Source: Porphyromonadaceae bacterium UBA7203
Lineage (GTDB): Bacteria; Bacteroidota; Bacteroidia; Bacteroidales; Muribaculaceae
Length of the DNA: 61,220 nt
Direction of reading: 5' to 3'
NCBI GenBank assembly: GCA_002490725.1
Contig: DKUN01000014.1
Location: forward strand, 1 to 61,220
Shown: one piece after another, positions 8,306 to 17,600 of the stretch
Layout of the letters: the number at the start of each line of letters is the position of its first letter
How positions within the stretch are numbered: position 1 is the stretch's first letter
Notes under the pieces: model-generated
Seen by the model: only the letters and a program-made list of their open reading frames with translations
The model's database searches: none
What the model was told of the DNA's origin: nothing
Program-made: the position numbers and the translations under genes

Positions 8306-9613
8306 ATGAAACCGGGCCAATCTCTTCTGATATCGGCAGTTCTGGCGCCATTTGCCGCCGCCGCGCAAACGGGCACACTCCCGATTGTGCGCATAACGAC
8401 CGACAATGCCACGCCCATTGTTGACAAAGTCACTCCGATTCCGGGTAGCATGGTCGTTGAGGAAACCGACGGCTCATTAACCGAACCGATGGAACTGACC
8501 ATCCGAGGCCGCGGCAATTCAAGTTGGAAATACAGCAACAAAAAGCCCTATAAAGTCAAGTTTGCTGAAAAGCAGCCGCTGCTGGGCATGGCCCGAAGCC
8601 GCCACTTCGCCGTGATGAAATATGACGACACTTTCGCCTCCTACATGGCTCTGGAAGCGATGCGTCTGCTCGGTGCGCCGTGGGCGGCACACATGGTTCC
8701 GGTCGAGGTGGTGCTCAACGACAGCTTCGACGGCTTCTACTACATGAGCGAAACCGTACGTGTGGCTTCCGACAGGGTCAACATCACCAAGCAGGCCGAC
8801 GGCATAACCGACCCGGCGCTGATTCCCTATGGCTGGCTCGTGGAGGTCGACAATTACTATGCAGCCTATCAGGTAACGATTAAAGAGCCTGGCATGTCAT
8901 CGCTGAAACTGACCATGCACTCGCCCGAAGTCCTGTCGGACCAACAGCGCCAATGGATTACCGGCGAGTTCAACTCCATTATCGCCGACCTTTACAGCAA
9001 CACCGACTGCTGGACCGAGCGGATTGACCTGACCTCAGTGGCCCGTTACTTCATTGTCCGCGAAGTTTTCCATGACACCGACGCCTACCACGGCTCGCTC
9101 TATCTTTACCGCGACCATGGAAAATGGCACTTCGGGCCGCTATGGGACGGCATGCTCTCAGAGCCGAAAACCGACTGGGTTATCAACAACCATCCCAACT
9201 ACGCCACGACCCACCTGATAAAACCGATAATGCAGACCCCGGCCTTTTGGGAAGAAGTGGGCAGGCTCTGGCCTGTGTTCCGCAACGAAGTCATGCCGGC
9301 GCTGTTTGAGGAGATCGACCGGATGGCCCTGCTCTGCGCCGCAGCCGACGAGGCGAATCAGATTCGATGGGAATACGCCAACCGCCGCACTACGGCCGAC
9401 AAGGCAGCCACGCTGAAACAGGCGCTGCTGACCGCGTCGGAATGGATGGAGAGCCGTCTGGCTCCCTATCTGGCCCTCGATGAAACCGCCATTGACCACG
9501 ATGACATAGAGCCGGCCTACTACGACCTGAGCGGCAAACGCGTCAACAGCCCCGTGCGAGGCATTTTCATTGAAAAACGTGGAAAAAACGTGAAAAAACT
9601 GTTTATCCGCTGA
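8306..9613 (+). CDS. Secreted CotH-family protein with type IX-like C-terminal tail
   Basis: A 435-residue exported protein of the CotH family, named after a Bacillus spore-coat protein kinase; the role of Bacteroidetes members is unclear. From the ATG at 8306 it begins with a signal peptide ending near AAAAQ (about residue 20). It has the family signature RGRGNSSWKYSNKKPYKVKF, then SETVRV, WLVEVDNYY and YLYRDHGKWHFGPLWDG. The C-terminus (YYDLSGKRV, GIFIEKRG, KKLFIR) resembles the short terminal domains of proteins handled by the type IX secretion system. The frame extends 12 codons upstream to 8270, but that start would lie inside the promoter and would precede the signal peptide. It appears to be a single-gene transcript. 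Confidence 0.85.
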   Translation: MKPGQSLLISAVLAPFAAAAQTGTLPIVRITTDNATPIVDKVTPIPGSMVVEETDGSLTEPMELTIRGRGNSSWKYSNKKPYKVKFAEKQPLLGMARSRHFAVMKYDDTFASYMALEAMRLLGAPWAAHMVPVEVVLNDSFDGFYYMSETVRVASDRVNITKQADGITDPALIPYGWLVEVDNYYAAYQVTIKEPGMSSLKLTMHSPEVLSDQQRQWITGEFNSIIADLYSNTDCWTERIDLTSVARYFIVREVFHDTDAYHGSLYLYRDHGKWHFGPLWDGMLSEPKTDWVINNHPNYATTHLIKPIMQTPAFWEEVGRLWPVFRNEVMPALFEEIDRMALLCAAADEANQIRWEYANRRTTADKAATLKQALLTASEWMESRLAPYLALDETAIDHDDIEPAYYDLSGKRVNSPVRGIFIEKRGKNVKKLFIR

Positions 9614-9650
9614 GATTTTACGTCTGAAAATATGTTATGCGGCAGTTTTT

Positions 9651-9681
9651 TTGGAAAAACGGAAAATCTGCGCTAAATTCG
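9651..9681 (+). promoter_or_regulatory. Promoter for the glycogen operon
   Basis: TTG at 9651-9653, a 20-nt spacer and TAAATTCG at 9674-9681, one mismatch from TAnnTTTG. This leaves a leader of about 40 nt before the ATG at 9729. Confidence 0.55.
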
Positions 9682-9728
9682 TGGTCATTCAACCGAAATT
9701 CGACCTTTAACAAACAGTTGTTACATAT

Positions 9729-11681
9729 ATGAGTTACCTGAAATTTGACAGGAACCAAATGATGAATTTGGATCACGCTCTTACAAAAGAGATGCTTCGG
9801 ACGAATCAGACCGGTGCCTATCATTGCACTACGGTAGTTGACTGCAACACGCGCAAGCAGCATGGCCTTCTGGTCATTCCGATTCCCGAGCTTGACCATA
9901 GCAGCAGCTACGTCATGCTGTCGTCGCTGGATGAGACCGTAATTCAGCACGGAGCCCCATTTAATCTCGGGCTTCACCGCTATAGTGGCGGAGTCTATAG
10001 TCCTAAAGGCCACAAATATATCCGCGAGTTCGACTGCGAGAACGTGCCTCGTACAACCTATCGCGTCGGAGGTGTGGTGCTGACCAAAGAAAAAATTTTC
10101 ATTTCCGATGAAAATCGTATTCTGATTCGCTATACCCTCGTCGAGGCCCATAGCGCCACGACACTGCAGTTCAAGCCGTTTCTCGCATTCCGCGAGGTCA
10201 ACGCCCTGGTCCAGGAAAACGAATCGATCAACAAAGAGTGCACCCCCGTATCCAACGGCGTGAGCTGCTGTCTCTATCCCGGCTATCCGACCCTTTACAT
10301 GCAGTTCTCGCGCAAGCCCGAATGGGTTTACGACCCGAACTGGTACAAAGACATCGAGTATGTCAAAGACCTGGAGCGCGGAGTGCCATACACCGAAGAC
10401 CAGTGGGTTCCCGGCTACTTCTCGATTCCGATCAAAAAAGGCGAAAGCGTAATCTTCTCGGCCGGCATCAGCGAAGTAAATCCCCGCTCGCTGACCAAGA
10501 TGTATGAAAAGGAAATTGCCGTGCGCACCCCTCGCAGCTCATTCTACAACTGCTTGAAAAATGCCGCCAAGCAGTTCTACATGCGCATCGACAAGGGCGA
10601 ATACATGCTCTCAGGCTATCCGTGGGGCAAAGTTCTGGCCCGCAACACCTACATGTCGCTGCCCGGCAACACCCTGGCCATTGACCACGTCGATGATTTT
10701 GAAAAAATCACGGCCACGGCCAACCGCGCCCTACTCCGCTTCATGCAGACGGGCGAACACGACAGCATTATCCAGGGCATTGACCAACCCGACATACCGA
10801 TGTGGGCTCTGTGGTGCATACAGCAATACGCCAAGGCCGTCAGCATCGAACGCGCCCGCGAACTCTACACCGACTTCACTACTACGGTGCTCGACAACAT
10901 TCTCGACGGACGCCATCCCAACATATTCGTCGACAAACTGACCGGCCTGATTTCATCAAACGGCGAACACCAGGCCGCAAGCTGGATGTATTCGCAATTC
11001 AACGGCCACATGGTTGTGCCACGTTCGGGCTACCTGGTCGAGAACAACGCGCTGATGTATAACGCGCTGATGTTCGGCATCAACCTGCTCGAAGGCAACG
11101 ATGACCTCGCCGCCACCCGCCAGCGCTGGCAGGAGCAGGCCGAAAAGATGAAACAGCCCTATGTCGACACGTTCCTCAACGACTACGGCTACCTGTTCGA
11201 CTACGTCAACGGCCAGTATGCCGACCCGAGCGTCCGCCCCAACATGGCTATCGCCATCGGCATGGACTACTCGCCCCTTGACCGCCGCCAGCGCAAGGGA
11301 GTGCTCGACGTGGTGACCCGCGAGCTCCTTACCCCCAAGGGTCTGCGCACGCTGTCGCCCAAGAGCTACGGCTACCGCCCGTTCTATGTCGGCTCGCCTG
11401 AAGAGCGCGAGCAGGCCATGCACAACGGCCCCGCGCGTCCGTGGCTCATCAGCTTCTATGCCGACGCTTACATCAAAGTGTTCGGTCTGAGCGGCGTCAG
11501 CTATATCGACCGAATGCTGATCGGCTTCGAAGACGAAATGAGCCAGGGCTGCATCGGCTCGCTGAGCCAGATGTATGACGGCAACCCGCCCTTCCAGGGC
11601 CGCGGCACCATCTCACACGCCACGAACATCGCCGGTGTGTTGCGCACCCTCCGCATGCTCAAGAAACTCAATCCGTTCTAA
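9729..11681 (+). CDS. Glycogen debranching enzyme, GH133 type (amylo-alpha-1,6-glucosidase)
   Basis: Predicted to hydrolyse alpha-1,6 branch points of intracellular glycogen. The 650-residue protein has no signal peptide. Its N-terminal beta-rich domain includes TGAYHCTTVVDCNTRK and LDETVIQHG, and its C-terminal (alpha/alpha)6-type domain runs from about residue 270 with GYPWGKV, IDQPDIPMWALW, WMYSQFNG and FNGHMV-type segments, as in bacterial debranching enzymes. A glycosyltransferase and a GH57 enzyme follow with gaps of 27 and 18 nt. This three-gene order recurs in Bacteroidales and points to storage-polysaccharide metabolism rather than uptake of dietary starch. Confidence 0.9.
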   Translation: MSYLKFDRNQMMNLDHALTKEMLRTNQTGAYHCTTVVDCNTRKQHGLLVIPIPELDHSSSYVMLSSLDETVIQHGAPFNLGLHRYSGGVYSPKGHKYIREFDCENVPRTTYRVGGVVLTKEKIFISDENRILIRYTLVEAHSATTLQFKPFLAFREVNALVQENESINKECTPVSNGVSCCLYPGYPTLYMQFSRKPEWVYDPNWYKDIEYVKDLERGVPYTEDQWVPGYFSIPIKKGESVIFSAGISEVNPRSLTKMYEKEIAVRTPRSSFYNCLKNAAKQFYMRIDKGEYMLSGYPWGKVLARNTYMSLPGNTLAIDHVDDFEKITATANRALLRFMQTGEHDSIIQGIDQPDIPMWALWCIQQYAKAVSIERARELYTDFTTTVLDNILDGRHPNIFVDKLTGLISSNGEHQAASWMYSQFNGHMVVPRSGYLVENNALMYNALMFGINLLEGNDDLAATRQRWQEQAEKMKQPYVDTFLNDYGYLFDYVNGQYADPSVRPNMAIAIGMDYSPLDRRQRKGVLDVVTRELLTPKGLRTLSPKSYGYRPFYVGSPEEREQAMHNGPARPWLISFYADAYIKVFGLSGVSYIDRMLIGFEDEMSQGCIGSLSQMYDGNPPFQGRGTISHATNIAGVLRTLRMLKKLNPF

Positions 11682-11708
11682 ACCTGAAACAGAAGACTAC
11701 CGAAAGAT

Positions 11709-12971
11709 ATGAAAGCTCTAATGTTCGGCTGGGAGTTCCCTCCCCACATCTTAGGCGGATTAGGTACCGCCAGCTATGGTCTGACGCAGGGCATGTGGCA
11801 ATGTGGCGACATGGATATCACCTTCGTCATTCCCAAACCCTTCGGCGATGAAGACCGCCATTTCGCCAACATCATCGGCGCATCGCAGGTGCCCGTGGCA
11901 TGGCGCGACGTGAGCCGCGACTACGTTGAGCAGAGAATCGGCAACCTCATGGACCCGAATCTCTACTTTGCGCTGCGCGACCACATCTATGCCGACTTCA
12001 ACTATATGCGCACCAACGACCTCGGCTGCATCGAGTTCTCGGGACGCTACCCCGACAACCTGCTCGAGGAAATCAATAACTACTCGGTCATGGCCGGCGT
12101 AGTCGCACGCACAATCGACTGCGACGTGATTCACTCGCACGACTGGCTCACCTACCCCGCCGGCATCCACGCCAAGCAGGTCACCGGCAAGCCGCTGGTC
12201 ATTCACGTCCACGCCACCGACTTCGACCGCTCGCGCGGCAACGTCAATCCGACTGTGTTCAACATCGAACTCGACGGCATGCACCACGCCGACCACATCA
12301 TCACCGTCAGCAACCTCACGCGCCAGACCGTTATTGAAAAATACGGCATCGACCCCTCGAAAGTGACTACCGTCCACAACGCCGTCACCCCGCTGTCGCA
12401 GGAGCTGCTCGACGTGCAGGTCAACAAACCTAAAGAGAAAATCGTCACCTTCCTGGGCCGCATCACCATGCAGAAAGGACCCGAATACTTTGTCGAAGCC
12501 GCGGCCAAAGTGCTCAAGCTCGACAAAGACGTGCGCTTCGTCATGGCCGGCAGCGGCGACATGATGAACAAAATGATTGACCTGGCCGCCGAACGCGGCA
12601 TTGCCGACCGGTTCCACTTCCCCGGCTTCCAGAAAGGCAAGCAAGTCTACGAAATGCTCAAGGCATCCGACGTCTACATCATGCCGTCGGTTTCGGAACC
12701 TTTCGGCATCTCGCCCCTCGAGGCCATGCAGATGGGAGTTCCGTCGATTATTTCAAAGCAGAGCGGTTGCGCCGAGATTCTGACCAACGTTATCAAAACC
12801 GACTATTGGGACATCGACGCGATGGCCGACGCCATATATTCAATAATAACCTATCCGGCCATGCACGCCCAGCTCAAGGAAGAGGGCCTGGCAGAAGTGA
12901 ACCAGATTACATGGGACAAGGCCGGACAGAAAGTCATCAACATCTACAAACAAGTGCTCAACCGCCAATAA
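11709..12971 (+). CDS. Glycosyltransferase, glycogen/starch synthase-like
   Basis: A 420-residue GT-B-fold transferase. The N-terminus has FGWEFPPHILGGLG, the glycine-rich donor or acceptor loop of glycogen-synthase-like enzymes. HSHDW lies near residue 140, FLGRI in the C-terminal domain, and the E-x7-E-type motif SEPFGISPLEAMQ near residue 330. It probably extends alpha-glucan chains from a nucleotide sugar, which suits its place between the debranching enzyme and the GH57 gene. The exact donor (UDP- or ADP-glucose) cannot be read from the sequence. It has no signal peptide, so it is cytoplasmic. Confidence 0.87.
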   Translation: MKALMFGWEFPPHILGGLGTASYGLTQGMWQCGDMDITFVIPKPFGDEDRHFANIIGASQVPVAWRDVSRDYVEQRIGNLMDPNLYFALRDHIYADFNYMRTNDLGCIEFSGRYPDNLLEEINNYSVMAGVVARTIDCDVIHSHDWLTYPAGIHAKQVTGKPLVIHVHATDFDRSRGNVNPTVFNIELDGMHHADHIITVSNLTRQTVIEKYGIDPSKVTTVHNAVTPLSQELLDVQVNKPKEKIVTFLGRITMQKGPEYFVEAAAKVLKLDKDVRFVMAGSGDMMNKMIDLAAERGIADRFHFPGFQKGKQVYEMLKASDVYIMPSVSEPFGISPLEAMQMGVPSIISKQSGCAEILTNVIKTDYWDIDAMADAIYSIITYPAMHAQLKEEGLAEVNQITWDKAGQKVINIYKQVLNRQ

Positions 12972-12989
12972 AAAACACGTTTCAAAAGT

Positions 12990-14513
12990 ATGAAAGCCAT
13001 TAATTTCATTTTCCAGATCCATCAGCCCTACAGGCTTAAAAGATATCGCTTTTTCGATATTGGCAATGACCACTACTATTACGATGACTTTGCCAACGAC
13101 GAAATAATCACTCGCATTGCCCAGCGCAGCTACATGCCCGCTTGCGAAACCCTGCTGCGCATGATTCAGGACTCTAAAGGCAAATTCCGCTGCGCCATCG
13201 CCATTTCAGGCGACGCTCTCGAACAGTGTGAGCAGTACGTGCCTGAATTCATCGACCTGCTGAAAAAGCTCGCCGACACCGGCAAGGTTGAATTCCTCGG
13301 TGCTCCCTACGCCTACTCGCTCGCCTCGCTCGGCGACGCCGAAGAGTTTGCCGACCAGATCAAGCTCCACCGCGACAAGATTCAGGCCCTGTTCGGCCAG
13401 AGCCCCAAGGTTCTGCGCAACACCGAACTGATCTACAGCGACGAAATCGCGCCCCAGCTGGTAGAACTCGGCTTCAAAGGCGTGGTTACCGAAGGCGCCA
13501 AGCACGTGCTCGGCTGGAAGTCGCCCGACTATGTCTACTCGGCCGCAACCGCTCCCAAACTGAAGCTGCTGCTCAACAACTCGAAGCTGGCCGACGACAT
13601 TGCCCGCCGCTTCTCCGACACCAACTGGGACTCCTATCCGCTGACAGCCGACAAATACATGGACTGGGTTGCATCGACTCCCGCCGAAGAGCAGGTAATC
13701 AACCTCTGCATGAACCTTGAGGCATTCGGCGAATTGCACCCGCGCGAATCAGGCATATTCCAGTTCCTCGAAGCCCTGCCCCGCTTCGCCGCCGAACGCG
13801 GCATCGATTTCTGGACCCCGTCGGAAACCGTGTCGAAGCTCAAGGCCGTTGACGTGCTTTCAATCGGCCATCCGGTTTCGGCGGTCGACGACGGCCGTGA
13901 CGTGAGCGCATGGCTCGGCAACCGCCTCCAGAACGAAGCCTTCGCCAAGCTCTATAGCGTAACCGAGCGCGTGCGCCTCTGCGACGACCGCCGCCTGAAA
14001 ATGGACTGGCTCTATCTGCAGGGTGCCGACCACTTCTACTACATGTCGACCAAGAACTTCGGCGACGGCGCCGCTGCAGCCAACTTCTCGCCCTACGGTT
14101 CGCCCTACGAAGCCTTCACCAACTACATGAACGTGCTGGCCGACTTCATAGTGCGCGTCGAGGAGCAGTATCCCATGTCAATCGAAAACGAAGAGCTCAA
14201 CTCGCTGCTCACCACCATCCGCAACCAAGCCACCGAGCTGGAGACCCTGACCAAGGAGAACGACTCGCTGCGTCGCAGCCTCGAGCAGTTTAACGTTGAA
14301 CACAACCTGCGCACCGGCGCCGAGATTCCGGCATCCTCAGCTAAGCCTGCTGCCGAAAAGAAGCCCGCAGCAAAGAAACCCGCAGCAAAGAAAGCAGCCG
14401 CCAAGCCCGCCGCCGAGAAGAAAGCCGAAGCCAAGAAGCCTGCAGCCAAGAAGGCAGCAAGCAAGACCAAGGCAGAGAAGCTCGCCAAAATCGAAAAAGA
14501 CCTCAACAAATAA
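12990..14513 (+). CDS. GH57-family alpha-glucan enzyme with histone H1-like C-terminal tail
   Basis: A cytoplasmic glycoside hydrolase of family 57, which covers alpha-amylases, 4-alpha-glucanotransferases and branching enzymes. The GH57 motif FQIHQPYR is at residues 8-15, and RNTELIYSDE near residue 145 carries the expected nucleophile glutamate. The catalytic part ends near residue 410 and is followed by a short heptad-like segment (ELNSLLTTIRNQATELETLTKENDS region). The last 59 residues (449-507) are almost only Lys, Ala, Pro, Glu and Ser with repeated AAKKP units, like the tail of histone H1. It is the last gene of the glycogen operon. Which GH57 activity it has cannot be decided from sequence alone. 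Confidence 0.9.
   Translation: MKAINFIFQIHQPYRLKRYRFFDIGNDHYYYDDFANDEIITRIAQRSYMPACETLLRMIQDSKGKFRCAIAISGDALEQCEQYVPEFIDLLKKLADTGKVEFLGAPYAYSLASLGDAEEFADQIKLHRDKIQALFGQSPKVLRNTELIYSDEIAPQLVELGFKGVVTEGAKHVLGWKSPDYVYSAATAPKLKLLLNNSKLADDIARRFSDTNWDSYPLTADKYMDWVASTPAEEQVINLCMNLEAFGELHPRESGIFQFLEALPRFAAERGIDFWTPSETVSKLKAVDVLSIGHPVSAVDDGRDVSAWLGNRLQNEAFAKLYSVTERVRLCDDRRLKMDWLYLQGADHFYYMSTKNFGDGAAAANFSPYGSPYEAFTNYMNVLADFIVRVEEQYPMSIENEELNSLLTTIRNQATELETLTKENDSLRRSLEQFNVEHNLRTGAEIPASSAKPAAEKKPAAKKPAAKKAAAKPAAEKKAEAKKPAAKKAASKTKAEKLAKIEKDLNK
14334..14510 (+). repeat. Coding repeat: PAAKK/PAAEKK units in the GH57 tail
   Basis: Tandem short units translating as PAAEKK, PAAKK and AAAKP variants. The DNA alternates gcc/gca, aag/aaa and ccc/cct codons, so the repeat is visible at both DNA and protein level. 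The tail has a strong positive charge and is expected to be disordered. Confidence 0.85.
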
Positions 14514-14545
14514 GCGAATACTCAACCTCGCTACATGACACGACA

Positions 14546-14580
14546 GCGCCCCGGCCGAATTGGCCGGGGCGCCTGTGTTT
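14546..14580. terminator. Hairpin between the glycogen operon and sprA
   Basis: A perfect 11-bp GC-rich stem, GCGCCCCGGCC (14546-14556) and GGCCGGGGCGC (14562-14572), with a 5-nt loop, followed on the plus strand by CTGTGTTT. The T tract is weak. It lies 32 nt after the GH57 stop and 46 nt past the sprA stop on the other strand, so it may end both transcripts. Confidence 0.65.
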
Positions 14581-14618
14581 AGACCCCGTTCCGTCGGCCG
14601 TAGGCGGCCGTTCTTTTG

Positions 14619-17600
14619 TCAGCGTGCGAGCGAGAGATTGCAGGTAATGCCGTAGGCACTGTTTGAAGTCGGGAATGCAGAGTTTGAAACCAAAGGCGTG
14701 TTGACCTGATGCTCAAAGAACATGCCGAGCTGAATGCGCTTCGAAAGGGCATATTTCGCAGTAACGTTCACGTTAAGGTTACGCGTGCCTGAGGTAGCCT
14801 GCGTGTAGTTGCTCTCAATGCGGCGAATCAGGGCCTGCGACTGCGTGAGCTTAAAGTCGGCGTTGAGGTCAATATCGTGGCTCGTGGCATTTGAGCGGCC
14901 GGCAATTTTCAGTATTTTCATCAGATTCACTATCTTGTAACCGGCGCCGAGGGTAATGCCGCGCTGCGTGCCTTCTACGAGCTGACCGGCCGACGAATTG
15001 AGCGTGAGCGTGCGCTGTTCGGTCCATTCGGCATTGAGGCGGAGGTCATTGCGCAGGGTAACTTTGAGGCCCACAAGCGGAGCAAAGCGCTCCTGAATCG
15101 TAACCGACGAGATATTATAGGGAGACGAGGGTATCGGAGCGCCGCTGAGCTCGTCGAGCGTGAAGCCGAGGTCATTGTTACTGCCGCCGAGGCTGACCCA
15201 GTTCAGGAAGCCGTTATAGGAACCGACGGTGTAGGTGCACTGATAGGCATGGTTGAGTGTGACGCTCTTGAACACCTTCTTGAGATTCCAAAGGTTGATA
15301 AGGCCGTCGTAGGTCACCTTCCAGTTAGGCAGTATGGCCGAAAGAGCCGGGAAGGGGTTAAGATACTGCCTGGAGGGGCTTACGCCTGTATAGGCCGCGA
15401 GAAATGCGGGAATCAGCACGTCGCTTGAGGTCGGGCTGACTCCGCCGTTGGCCGCGTCGAAAGGTTTGCCGGCAAGCGGATTGCCCTCAAGGAAACCGGA
15501 CTCGGGGTAGCTTGCGCCGTCATAGCGGCCCTGCACTCTGGCGGCAACGACGGGAATATATTCGAGGAATTTCTGGAAAGTTGGATCATAATAACCGTCG
15601 GCAGCGTTCGACGTGCGCAGGGCCGTAGCGATTGCGCAGTGAGTCTTCGTGTATGAGCCGGTGCGCGAGGTCGGCATGTCGTCATACATGAACTGAACCG
15701 AATTCGTGCGCGAGTCATTGCGCTGGGCGTTGACGGTGATTTTCAGGCCGGGAATAGGTTCGATTGAACCCTCCATGCTGATTTCAATCGACTTGTTGGC
15801 GATTGCCGGCGAGGTCTGGCCGTCGTCGACCATCAGCCAGCCGCGCTCCTTGGCCTTGTCAATGAAATCGTCACCCACAAAACCGAACGCAAAGCCGAGA
15901 CCCGGCGCCATCGGGCCGTCGGAGCGGCTCTGACCGAATCCGATGCCGACAGCCGGACGCCACAGGGGCACCGACATCGAGCGCGTGTGGTGCATGCGGA
16001 TGGTGAAACTGCGCGGCGAAATGAGCAGACGGGTGGCATATTGCGCCGCCTCGCTCCAGAAGTTTTTCTTTTCCTGCTCCTTGACCTCCTGGACCAGGAA
16101 CTTGACGTTGCTGTCGCCTCTCGTCGTCACCTCAATCGAGGTGTCGTCAATAGGCCTGTAATCGATTTTAAAGGGCTTTCCGTCGGTTGTGGTAGCCGTT
16201 ACCTTGATTTTCTTGACCTTGAGGTTATGCTTGATGACAATCGACGTGTCGGGCTTGAGGCGGAACGTGCGCTCCATGCGCTTGGGCCGCTGCAGGCGCT
16301 TGGTTGTCGAGCGGGTGGCGTTGTTGCGGCGCGATGCAAAGCGGGTGTTGACCTTTTTGAAATACGGCACCTTGTTGAACAGGCCTTCGAGATTCAGGCG
16401 TCCGTCAACGCTGAAGTCAGCCTTGTTGGCAATATTGTTGCCATAGGAAACATCGGCAATCGTGGCGCCGCGATCCCACTGGTAGGTAGCGTTATATTTG
16501 GCCGAACCGGTCAACCAGTCGAGTACCGGAATCTGATTGAAAGGAAGCTTATATTCGGCCGAGAAACTCTGATTGTAGCCCCAGGGAGTGCCGAGACTGC
16601 GAATGGAGCTCATGACCGTATCCTTCCACTGCTTGAACTCGTCGGGAAACAGGCGCTTGTTGACTGCGCCGGCAGTTTCGTCGATGCGGGCCTGGGTGTT
16701 CGACTCGAAGCGGAAGCTGAGCGTCTTGGTCAGATTCCACGAAAGCGATAGCTTGCGATCCCACAGGAAGTTTTTGCTCACGGCCACCGGCAGCTGGAAA
16801 TTATCATCGATTTCCGAGCGGGTCTGCTGCTCGTAGTAGTATCGCGAAATATTGGTGCTCAGAGTAATGTTATTAAACAGATATCCGAACTCCCATTCGC
16901 GCAAAAACTTCTTTGAGCGGCTCTTGGGGTCAACTTTTTTGCTGAAAGGCTTGACCGAGCGCTTGAATGGCGACCACGTGTACTGAATCGAACCACGATA
17001 GTCGTTGGTGTTCTCATACTCGGTCGTCGGGTCATTGAAATGCTGCTTCGAGAACGAGAAATTGACGGTCAGATTGGCGGGGTCCCATGGCATCGAGTTC
17101 TTTGACTTGACATCGAATTTCAGGCCTGAGATAGAGAAGTTCTCGCTGCGCGTCTCCTCGATTGCAAAGGCGCGTATAGAGTCGCGCTGCTGCTTGGTGG
17201 CACAGCGGTCAAGGGCATCGGAAAGCAACACGTCCGTGTCAAGCGGATTATATTTCGGAGTGATGTGCTCGCTGGTGGTCGAATAGTAAATCGGCGCACG
17301 GAGCTTAACCTTTTCAGGCAGGAAACGGCCCGCGTCGACCTGCATGGCGAAATTGAGCTGGCGGTAATCGTCCATGCGGCGTGAGTTAAGGCTCTGGTCA
17401 ACGCCGCCGAATCCGGCGGTTTCGATGTGGGCGCCGAAGTTAAACGTGGCGATGTCGCTCATGGCGAGATTGACGTTGGCCTTGGCCGCCCAGCCGCCCG
17501 ATTCGTCAAAGTCTGTCACCTTGAGTTCGTTGACCCACACCACACCCGACTTCATCGTGGCGGCGTTGTTGCGCACGCCAATCAGCATTACGCGGACGTC

